Of a DNA stretch of 64,000 nucleotides, positions 10,531-20,022 are shown in pieces. Location: contig JAIWNE010000039.1 in assembly GCA_025331445.1 (NCBI GenBank), positions 124,001-188,000 of the forward strand. The letters run 5' to 3'. The notes beneath the pieces were generated by a model. The model was not told where the DNA came from and did not search any database. It saw only the letters and a list, made by a program, of their open reading frames with translations. Position 1 is the stretch's first letter, and every line of letters begins with the position of its first letter. Both the position numbers and the translations under genes were made by a program. Origin of the DNA: Blakeslea trispora. Taxonomy: Eukaryota; Mucoromycota; Mucoromycetes; Mucorales; Choanephoraceae.

Positions 10531-11264
10531 ATGTGGTATTCCAAGGATTATAGGCCAATACAAGTAGGCTCAATCGATGGCAAAGGAACTATACCGCATG
10601 ACTCAGCAGTAAAAAGAGCAATACACTCAATTTGTAGGTAGCTCTCTTTTTCTTTCTTTTTCTTAAACTGAACACGTTGCATATAAAAGATCAACCACCA
10701 AAGAATTTGAAGACCGATCCTCAATGCACTTTATTTGTGGGTCGATTAAGCTTAGATACCAGTGAGGAATCACTGTGTTCACATTTTGAAAAATTTGGAC
10801 AAGTGAAAGAGGCTCGGATTGTTAGAAATCAAGGTAAAATTCTAATCCAATCCTTATAGGATTTTCTCTCTCATGCTTTGTTATTAGTGACAGGCATATC
10901 ACAAGGTTATGGATTTGTGACATTTGCCAAGGACAAATATACAAAAGTTGCTTATCGTCACGCCAACAAGACAACACTAGATCATCACATTATACTAGTT
11001 GATTACGAAAGAAGCAGGACGATGAAAGGATGGATTCCAAGGCGGCTAGGAGGTGGATATGGTGGCAAGAAAGAAAGTGGACAGCTAAGATTTGGTGGTC
11101 GAGATAGGCCATTCCGAGATCCTGTTCAAGGCCATATTCCCCATGACCAAAGGCATTCGGATGATTGGCGATATTCCGAAACAAAAAAACGAAGAAGTGA
11201 GTCTTTTAGTGAATCAAGCAAGAGACATGATAAGCGTTCAAGGCATAGTAAGGATACTTATTAA
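10531..11264 (+). CDS. SNRNP35: U11/U12 small nuclear ribonucleoprotein 35 kDa protein
   Basis: Component of the minor (U12-type) spliceosome, the U11 counterpart of U1-70K. Three exons (10531-10633, 10690-10833, 10888-11264) give 207 residues. The N-terminus has Tyr-x-Pro-Ile-Gln-Val-Gly-Ser-Ile-Asp-Gly, then Pro-His-Asp-x-Ala-Val, matching the family. The RRM has RNP2 Leu-Phe-Val-Gly-Arg-Leu and RNP1 Gln-Gly-Tyr-Gly-Phe-Val-Thr-Phe. After it comes the diagnostic block Lys-Gly-Trp-Ile-Pro-Arg-Arg-Leu-Gly-Gly-Gly, Gly-Gly-Lys-Lys-Glu-Ser-Gly-Gln-Leu-Arg-Phe-Gly-Gly-Arg-Asp-Arg-Pro-Phe-Arg, almost identical to the human protein. The tail is Ser/Arg-rich. Its presence implies that this genome still has U12-type introns. 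Its own introns have U2-type GT-AG ends. It converges on RRP7 with 38 bases between stops. Confidence 0.95.
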
Positions 11265-11302
11265 GTCATGTCAAAGCCCTTTTTGTTTATTTATTTAAAG
11301 AT

Positions 11303-12325
11303 TTAATAAGGCTTAAACTTTCTACTTTGCTTTAATTTAGCAATCTTGACCTTGTCTTCTTCAAAGCGCTTTCTTAATTCACTTAATTCATTCTGCTTTT
11401 GTTCGCGCATTTGGAAGCGGTAGAAATTGACCAGTTCCTTCTTCTTTTTAGGCTGGTATGCATCAGCAGCATCAGCAGAGATGGAGGCAACATTGATGCT
11501 ACCGTCTGTTGTCTTTGCTTTCTTGTGACGCACAACCACTGTAAAGCCGTCATCATCCATTTGATTCATGCGCTCTAATGTTTCGCGTTCCTTCTTGTAT
11601 TCATCTTCCTTAAACTTCATCATAAATGAGTCCACTTCCTTTTGTAAATCGTGTGCATTGGGTCGTGATAACTGATATGTCAACACATAGCCTAAGGAAA
11701 TTAAAAGAATGAGTTACTGCTGTTATTGTTTGTTTGTTATTATGGCTTACTTACGACCAAGTCCAAGAGGCTGTTCTGATTCCTCGTCTTCTCTTGCCCA
11801 CTTCTTTTCTACACGATGCATGTTGAGTACATCAACTAGATCTTGATCTGTACTAAACACAACATGTGCTGAAGATCCACTTGTAAACAATCGCCTTAAC
11901 TCTCTTTGGTGCACCTTTTGCTCTTCTTCCTCTTCCTCTTGTGCCTTTCTCTTCTTGTTCTTTTTCTTTTTTTCATCAGCTTCAGCAGCAACGGCTTGAT
12001 TCTGTTCCATAATTTTCCAATATTCCTCGGTCACTGAGGAACCCGAGTCACTGTAGGTAATCTGATCAATAGGGTGACCCTTAAAGAGCTTCTTTATATG
12101 TCTGTCGGTTGTATCAGTAGGTAGGTTCAACAAGAAAAGTGTTCGGTCTCTAATGTTCTCATCGATAAGTGATTTACTGTCATGCTTTCGCATATAAAAG
12201 TAATGACGGACACTTTTGTCTTCAGTCATAATGACAGGCAAAATTTTAAAGCCTTGGAATTCTTGCAGTTGTTTGCTTTGTTTTGTGCTCTGTTCAACTG
12301 TTTCTACTTTCTTTGATTTGGCCAT
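11303..12325 (-). CDS. RRP7: Ribosomal RNA-processing protein 7
   Basis: Nucleolar factor of the small-subunit processome (UTP-C/CURI complexes in yeast) needed for 18S rRNA maturation. Two exons on minus: 11755-12325 and 11303-11691, giving 319 residues. The N-terminal half holds the Rrp7 RRM-like domain (Phe-Lys-Ile-Leu-Pro-Val near residue 26, Tyr-Phe-Tyr-Met-Arg, then Arg-Thr-Leu-Phe-Leu-Leu-Asn-Leu-Pro), interrupted by a Lys/Glu-rich linker. The C-terminal Rrp7 domain has the signature Asp-Asp-Asp-Gly-Phe-Thr-Val-Val-Val-Arg, and the protein ends with a charged helix and Arg-Lys-Phe-Lys-Pro-Tyr. It lies 151 bases downstream of the DnaJ gene on the same strand. Confidence 0.94.
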
Positions 12326-12476
12326 AATATTTGATTGAAAAAAGGAAAAAGAAAAAGAAAATATGAAAAAACAAACTTCACCAAAGAAACATCATACTAC
12401 TTTAAAGAAAGAGAGAGAGTGTGTGTGTGGCGCAAAATGAGAAACAGTCACGCCTCCATATCTTTAAATGCTCTGT

Positions 12477-14072
12477 TTATGCAAAAGGTGAATGTATTTC
12501 TGAACTCTTTCTATTCGATGCACTTGAATGGCCTTCATTGACAGGTGGTATTGGTATATCATCTGGTGTGATATCCATCTTGACTTTCTGATAAATAGTA
12601 CCAATAATCTTCAATCCAAGCGCTCTTTGATGAAGTGTTTCTCTCGGCACAGTGGGATCGCTTAATACTCGATCACAAACCTCCCGAAGCACACTTTCAA
12701 CTTCTAGCTTTGACCCTCTCCAGATGGCTTTGAGTCCCTAGAAAGAAGGAAATAGCAATTGGATGTTGGCATCTATCTGATAACATGCATGCCTCATTCA
12801 CTTGCCTTGGTAGCTGCTTCTGTCTCCAACTTTATTCTTTGTTCCTCTGTCAAATCTCCTTTTTCTTCTGCTTTCTGTAGTTCTGTATAGCTTGACTGTA
12901 AATCAAATGCAGATCGAATGGTGCCAACCGTCTCGCTAAAAATATAGCCTTTTTCTTTCATTGAATGAAACATACCACCTAGTCCAAATGCAACCCCTTT
13001 ATTGATGTATTGTGTTGCTTTGGTCAGGTATGTGTAACCTATAGCATTCAACAATTCTACACCATGGCTCTCTCTCTTCAAATCCTCTGCCTCAATCTGT
13101 ATAATGTTTGAAAAAGCAGCTGTCCTTGCTTCTTCTGGAATGTCATTCAATTCAGTATATAAGCTTAGTTTGTTGACTAGCTTGGCAACTAGGGCTGCTA
13201 CACGTTTTTCTTTTGCTTCTGCACGTATCTTTCGCTTGTTCTCTTCTCGCTCAGCTTTTTCCTTTACTGAAAGTGTCTTTGATTCTTCACTGCCTTCTTC
13301 GGCTTCATGTGTCTCTAGTGCATCCCTCATTTCTTTTCCAATCGACATTTCACCAATGATATCTACGAACCGATCACCACCAAATGCTTGTTTGAAGAAA
13401 GCCTCGGGATCCACTTTTTTTAAAAAAAAACAACAACAACGGAAAGTTAGTACCTTTGTTATCATTTTGATAACTAGTAGCTATTTACTAAATCCACCAT
13501 CAGGGCCATTTTGCTCTCCAAATTCATTGTATTGTTTTCTGAGCTCAGGATCCGATAGAACTTGATATGCTTCCGATATCTTTTTGAACTAGAAAAGAAA
13601 ATTGAGTGTGAAAGAGGTAGATTATATTCGCTTCTTTCTCTTACTTTTTCTTCAGCTGTTGGATCATTAGGATTCTTGTCAGGGTGGTACTTTATGGCTA
13701 ATTTTCTATAAGCTTTCTTTATGTCTGCCTGTGTTGCAGAAGGCATTACACCCAAACAATCGTAATATTCAGTTGATACTGGTTCTAGATCTACTCGGAA
13801 TAACCCCCCCGTTTTAGTTCTGTAGTATCATTTCATCTCGTTCTCTCACTCTCACCTGTTCCTCGCTTTCGCGACCACTTGGAAGCTGGTCGGCTTGGCT
13901 TCACTTTACCAGCGGAGTCAATTTCGACTTGAACAATAGCTTGGCATGACCAACATTCCACTTCCACTCGTGTGTTTTGAGTGTTTGGAGCCGGAAGAAA
14001 CTCTAAGGGCTGAGAGCAGGACTTGCAGCTCGTCTGTAAATAAGGCTCTGGTTTTCGAGAAGAATATGGCAT
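12477..14072 (-). CDS. DnaJ-X (Caj1/Djp1-type) cochaperone with N-terminal zinc ribbon
   Basis: Class C J-protein stimulating Hsp70. Five exons on minus: 13856-14072, 13645-13790, 13489-13588, 12806-13413 and 12477-12737, giving 443 residues. The J domain (about residues 80-145) has His-Pro-Asp at 108-110. It is followed by the DnaJ-X domain (Asp-Pro-Glu-Ala-Phe-Phe, Phe-Gly-Gly-Asp-Arg-Phe, Ile-Gly-Glu-Met, later Leu-Asn-Ala-Ile-Gly-Tyr) as in yeast Caj1 and Djp1. Exon 1 adds 72 residues with Cys16-x2-Cys19 and Cys40-x2-Cys43, a likely zinc ribbon, joined in frame by an intron ending TTCCGAGTAG. Intron 4 has a GC donor (GCAAGT...TTTCTAG). Without exon 1, translation would have no conserved methionine before the J domain, which supports the fusion. 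Confidence 0.88.
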
Positions 14073-14532
14073 GAAAGAAGTGATATCTATTATTTATTTT
14101 TTTTGTAATTTTTTTTTCTGTCTTATTTTTTAGAGTCAGCTGATGATCAAATTTGAGCGTGATTATAAGAGGTATGGGAAAGGAATCTCCGGAACACACT
14201 CATTTCCGGCTTGATTGATTTTGGACATTCAGTCTTTGTCACTTTTGAAAACAAGCTTTAATTGTCAAAATCTAACATATTTCTGAGGAAAGAAATTTTG
14301 ATCCTTGCAGAATCCAAGAAATCTATGAATCAACATCTAACAGCAAGTATCCACAGTCAGACTGAAAAAAAAAAAAGATAGTTTTTAAGATTCCGACAAG
14401 GTCATCATGAGGGATGAAGGCCATCAATACTTCTTAGTTAACCATGCCTTCATTTTTCATATCATATAGTTTAAGCTGTCAAATAAATAAGATGGAGCAA
14501 ATGATATTTTTTTTATTTTTTGGATTGCTTGC

Positions 14533-15541
14533 CTAGGAATCAATTGAGCCTCCTTTGGCAGCAATCACTTTTTTCATGCGTGATGACATGCTTGAAACAG
14601 TTTTGTCAAGGTATTCGACAGTGATACTGTTCCAAGCATCCACCAGCATCTCCTCATTGGTTTTTTAGCCTCTGAGCCTGGACCAGTATTGATGGAAGCG
14701 TCGCTTCATTTCACTCCAGACGTTCTCAATGGGGTTGAGATCAGGGGATTGAGCAAGCCATTCTATTTTCTTAACCCCATTGAGACTCCTCCACTCCTTG
14801 GCTGCCTGGGCAGTGTGGATGCTGGCATTGTCTTCCATCAAGACGGATCCAGAATTGCTCCGGAGAAAGTTCAGAAGAACAGGCCTGTAGACAAGGTCTA
14901 CGAAATCCTTGCTTGTTCTTCTGTCTTTGGGCAAGAACACTAACTCGGACTTGTTGTGGTCACAAATAGCCCCCCCAAACCATAACACTGGTCCTGCCAC
15001 TCTTGAAGGAAGGCTTCAGGCAGTCCTTCCTATACTTCTCCTCAGGCAATCTCCAGACTTTCTTTTGCAAGATGTCCTTGCCGATTTCCACGCTGGACCC
15101 ATCTGTCCAGACCACTTGCTTTCACTGCTCCACTGTCCATCTTTGGTAAGCCTAGGCAAACTAGAGCTTTTTCTCTTTGTGAGAGCCCTTTGGAGAAGGC
15201 TTTTTTGCAGTAGCTTCCTTTTTGAAACCCATACCATGCAGCTCCCTTGCAATGGTTCGGGTGCACACCTTTACTGGCAGCTCCTCTTGCAAAGAAGCAA
15301 GTGTGGTAGATCTATTTTTCTGCAAAGCTCTCTTGATAACTCTCTTACTGCGCTCGTCAAGAGATTTAGGTCTTCCAGAGCCCTCAGCTCTTTCAACAGT
15401 ACCTCTGGCCTTAAACCTCTTTATTACCTTGTTCACTGTAGAGGGGTCGAGTCCAAGTTCTTGCGCGATTTGTACTTGTGACTGATTACTTTGCCAACGA
15501 CCAATGATGATGCCTTTAAGCTCGGTAGATAAGTGAGGCAT
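14533..15541 (-). pseudogene. Tc1/mariner transposase, full length but disabled
   Basis: The reading from Met-Pro-His-Leu-Ser at 15541 shows an N-terminal helix-turn-helix pair (Ile-Ala-Gln-Glu-Leu-Gly-Leu-Asp, Val-Asn-Lys-Val-Ile-Lys-Arg), a GRPK-like linker (Gly-Ser-Gly-Arg-Pro-Lys), the first catalytic Asp in Trp-Thr-Asp-Gly-Ser, the second in Glu-Asp-Asn-Ala-Ser-Ile-His, and the last acidic residue in Ser-Pro-Asp-Leu-Asn-Pro-Ile-Glu-Asn-Val-Trp. The copy is broken by three in-frame stops in about 45 bases near 15120-15165, by an extra G in a seven-G run near 14975 and by a stop near 14666. Total length (about 336 codons) fits Tc1. I could not locate convincing terminal inverted repeats. 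Confidence 0.9.
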
Positions 15542-18500
15542 ATTGCGAGTTTTAGCAAAATTCATTGAGAAAAAAAAGGGGAAATAAGACGTGTCATGCA
15601 TTTACGGAATGAATAAAATTTACATCCGACTGTACAAGGAAACCCAGTGTTGCTCCGCATATTTCGGATATTGGACATGTATCACATTAATTGTAGAGGA
15701 GTTGGTAACAAAAGCTTATTGGCGGCATAAACGAGTAAATTGGTCTTTGCACTTCTTTACTTCTTTTACTTTACTTTATGTCTTTATCCTTCTCTCTGTT
15801 CTTATCTTCCTATGGGAGAAAAAAGATAAGGAATAAACTCAGACCTGTCGTGAGTGTATACGTGACAACATTGGGACTGTTATTGAAAACAAAAATTTAT
15901 TTTAGCAGTCAAAAATATCATGTGATAGTAGGCTGTCAAAAAGGTATATAAAGGGTCGTTTTCTCTCTTGTTTTTCTGTTTCCTTATCCTAACTCTTAGG
16001 TGCGTTCTGTCTACGAGCAAGCGTGCTGACGGGTTGAACTCGGCTTTATGCTTGAGTAAGTTTGTTCATTAGGTAGAGATACACCTGATCTTCTAACATA
16101 ATGAGTTATGGTTCGCTCTTGGCGACTTGCCTAGTTTTCTTCCCACGAAGCGCTATGGCATGTAATTATAACCGAAGATGTGATGGTGGAAGGCTCCTTT
16201 TGAGCAGGGATCCTCCCGAGGATCATATAGTTAGGGCTAGACTGCGTGGGCAGGATAACCTAGCTATATGTGATGGGCGCAATTTAAAGAAAATGAAAAT
16301 ATGAATGGGAGAAGGGATATAGTGTAATTTTCTCTTTGGATTGAATGCTTCGATTTTTAGAGAAATATTCAAAAAGTTTCACTCTGAAATTTAACCGCGA
16401 TTGATAGCCATTCTACAAGAAATAGACTTGAATGAATGAGGATGTCATAGTATGCTTAGGAAGAAAGAAAGCTATCTAAACATGACGTTTTGATTCATTC
16501 GAGTCTATTTCTTGTAGAATTAGCTATCAATCATGATTAAGTTTTGAGGTGGAATTTTCGACATATATCTACGCACAATTTTACTTATCGTGAGTTCTGA
16601 CGGAGGACAGATAAAACCCGTATACTGAGTTCCTTTGAATTAAGTCAATGAGACCCAACTTCCTTACTTAAACAAAGAGATGTGTAGATTCTTATTTCAT
16701 ACAATCCTCTTCTCACAACTTAAAGAATGATCATCTGTAGATCGAGAGAGAGAGAGAGAAAAGGAGCCTCTAAGTTTACTATGATTACAAGTCATCCTGT
16801 ATCATTGAAAGAAGTTGCAAATCAAAATGCATGACACATGGCTTGTGCTATACACTTGTAACATGTTATTCTCAAAGCAAGACAAGACAAAAGACAACCA
16901 CTTGATGTAGTTTGCGGAATACACTCATCTCTGTATGAGCTCAAGGTAGTTTCTTATCTGTATTACAGGTTGAAAACAAAGAGACACTTTACATATAATG
17001 AGATCTAAAAATGTAAAAGGTATTGTTTTCTGTTATCTTTCTACTATGAACTCTCAAATATCTTTAGACAATTCTCAACTTACCGTTACCGGTCTTCAAA
17101 TGAGACGAATGACGATTGGTATTATAGTCGCTTATTATTGGGATAGTTTCGATGATGCTGAATCATATACTTCTGTCAAGACTGGAGAGGGAAGTGAACA
17201 CGAAGTTGAGTCAATCGACTTTGCCGAATCTTCAAACGACATGAATGAAGAACTTGGTGAATTTCTTTCGTAGGCGCCAAGTTTCGAAGTTTAGACGAGC
17301 TTCGCGATAAAGCACAAGCTTTGGGCAAAGAATTTAACCCTCTTATGAGTGTTTTGAAGGTAAGATGAGCTTGGCTATGCTACACATTTTTTATGCGGCC
17401 ACTTTATCATTAAACGAAGTAGCATCTTGGAAGACAGAAGCTTTGCCGCAAGGTGAAAAGGCTCATTGCTTGCTGTGAGACTCTGCAAGGCAAGCGAGGG
17501 GCTGTTCAGCTCAGTTCTGTTAGACTCGACAGCCATCCCAGGTTATGACTAATGCCATCGGTATAGTGGTAGAACTGCACTGTCTAGTACAGCTGTGATG
17601 CTTCTTACCGAAGGTATTCAACGGATTGATATTCCCATTTGAAGCTTTATTATTATTGTTATTGCACACACACCGTCAGAAAAAAAAAAGTTAATCTGGA
17701 ATGCCATTCGCACAGGCCAAGTTAAACAGATAAGAAAATTGCATCTTTATTTGCCTTTTTGGTTTGCACTTGGTTTTGTTTGTATCACTTTAATAAGCGA
17801 CAAGAGATTGAACATACATAGCAGATTATGTCTGTTCAAAGCCTATAGATATAAGCACATATAAAAAGACTTTATGCTTTTAAACACTATTAACTAATGC
17901 TATACACATCGTCCAAGACGCCAATTTCAAGAAAAAAAAGCATAAAACATATCCATATGCTTGAGGCTATAGACATGTAGGTATCAGCAATGTTGAGCAG
18001 TCTCCTGAAAATAATGACGAAAGAGGCAATGAGATTGAAATATCAATTGTTAATATATGCATGAGCACACTATTGGCAGCAACTTTGTTTGTATGTCTAA
18101 GCGAGTTGTAAGACTGCCGAATCGTTTTAGATATATGCAATTCGAATGCATCAGTAAATCTTATTTTTCATACTTTTGTGGCTTCACATGCCATTGCTGA
18201 TCCTTATGATTTCCAAACTCATCGATATGCATATTACTGGCTGACTTATGCTTCAAATCTGTATTGCATTCTAGGAGATGATAGGCAACATAAAGGAAGC
18301 TGTTGCTCTCTAGTATTTCTCAGGGAAAAAAAAAGAGAGCAAGTTCTCCAGGCGTTTCGTTCATTGTATAGCTGAAATAAAAAAACAACAAACGTTTTTT
18401 CTACAGCAATCTTCCTCAAACTGATTTCACAGTTGTCAAATATGTTTCCAGTTCATCACAAATGGTTCTGTGTTCAATTTCAACTCAATAGAAGACTCAA

Positions 18501-20022
18501 TCCAATAAAGACAGTTATGTGCGTTCCAAATAACTTTTATTAGCAAGCCCTATAAAAAGATCATTAATTAAAACAAAGCAAGAATTGCTCAAGTCTTAGA
18601 TAGTTGTGCTGATAAGCAACAAAGGTTTTCATAAAAGAGTTCAAAGTAAGTGGTATCTGTACACTTCTCTTTTTTTTTTTCTTAAGAAATAGCAAGTTTA
18701 GAGGATAACATGGAAGATGTCATAATATTTAGAAATCACTAAAAGGAAAAGTAAACCTCTGTAAAATAAATTGAAATATGACATCTATAGCTGGTTTTCT
18801 TTTTATGTGATAATAGCAAAGTAATGGAAAGTTTCTTTTTTTATAAGATCTTACAAAATCAACATAAAGCATTAAGCTTTGAGTTTTTTTATAGCTGTTT
18901 AAGTATAAGTTTTTTTAGTATTCAAACTATCATTGACACCATACTAATGAATACACTATTATCACTGTATTACTGCTTGAATGATAAACACAAAGCCTTT
19001 TCTTTTTGTTATTGAGTGTTACAGTTGGTTACGATCTAGAAGTTTTGAGCAACACATTGGACAGATAGTGGAGAAAGACTAAAGAGTTTATGCTGGTAGT
19101 ATTTAAAAACTTTGTGATTTTTATTAGTACAGATCCAAGTTCTGTCAAAACCATTGTTTCGAATTGGTTATAGTAGTTGCCGCTTTAGTAAATACTGAAA
19201 AGAACCACATCATTATCCGATGAACGAATTGTCTTAGTTTGACAAAAAAAGTAAAGGCAATTCAAGAACTTGAACATTGAAGTCGACCAAGCACACACAC
19301 AAAATAGAAAGAAGTTTTATATAATCTAGAGATAAGAAAGAATGGCAGAATCATTACCAGAAAGCTTTGTATACACTTCTTTTTACAACAGGAGAAATAT
19401 TGTACTTAAGTATAAAATTCGATCATGCAATTGTACTAAGGAATAAGATCGCACGAAAGCAAAGAGGCAACTCTGGAAAGTACTCGTAATCGCATGGTTA
19501 TCTTGACCTTTATTTTTAAGAGAAACAACGATCAAGTAACTATCGGTTAAACTCAGTAAGGTTTGTGACATTTGCTTTTCTGTAACGCGTTGTGTCACCC
19601 AAAAAGCGGTAAATAATTTTTAAAAAAGAAACATAACCAAAAGTATGTCAAAAACAATGAAACTAAATAAATTTTGAACTTGACTCCAAGATAGATTTTT
19701 GGTGATAACAATATCAAATGTGAGATGATTCATATTAGATTTCTTAGTAAAAAAGAAAGGAAGTTTTGACCAGATGAGAAATGTGAACAAGTACGCTTTC
19801 AAAAATTAGCTTTGAAAAAGTAGAACTATCACAACAGCAAAATAGGTTTCTCTCCAGTCAATATTTCAATCACAAACACTATCGAATTAAGAGCCAGCTT
19901 CAGAAAAGGCTTGTAACATTAGATTTTTCTCTCTTTATTTTTGCATTTTCTCTTTGTGATTTTTCTTCCTTTACTTTTTTATTTTTTCTAAACCTTGCGA
20001 GCACAAGCAAATTCAATAGAAT
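15542..20022. other. Gene-poor, transposon-derived stretch
   Basis: Apart from the MITE at 16358-16571 I find no supportable gene in 4.5 kb. A TATA-like TATATAAAG at about 15942 followed by a pyrimidine tract (to about 16000) resembles an LTR or promoter core. A frame at 16998-17273 plus a shifted continuation to about 17360 (Phe-Arg-Ser-Leu-Asp-Glu-Leu-Arg...) looks like a decayed protein fragment of unknown family. A tRNA-like box A occurs near 17561. The rest (17700-20020) is AT-rich with many stops in all frames; its end holds the promoter of the TBC gene. Confidence 0.5.
16358..16571. mobile_element. Foldback MITE, family A, copy 2
   Basis: Same structure as the element at 1049-1260: two near-complementary arms of about 85 bp, left arm with AACCGCGATTGATAGCCATT and the shared core TTCTACAAGAAATAGACTTG, right arm with its complement, ends TAGAGAAATATTC / ACATATATCTA. 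Arms differ from copy 1 by scattered substitutions, and the spacer is longer and unrelated at places, so the two copies diverged some time ago. Confidence 0.8.

Noticed and set aside
17554..17629. tRNA-like segment (GGTATAGTGGTAGAAC resembles a box A)
   Set aside because: No 7-bp acceptor stem, no proper anticodon arm and no GGTTCGA-type box B; at most a tRNA-derived SINE relic.
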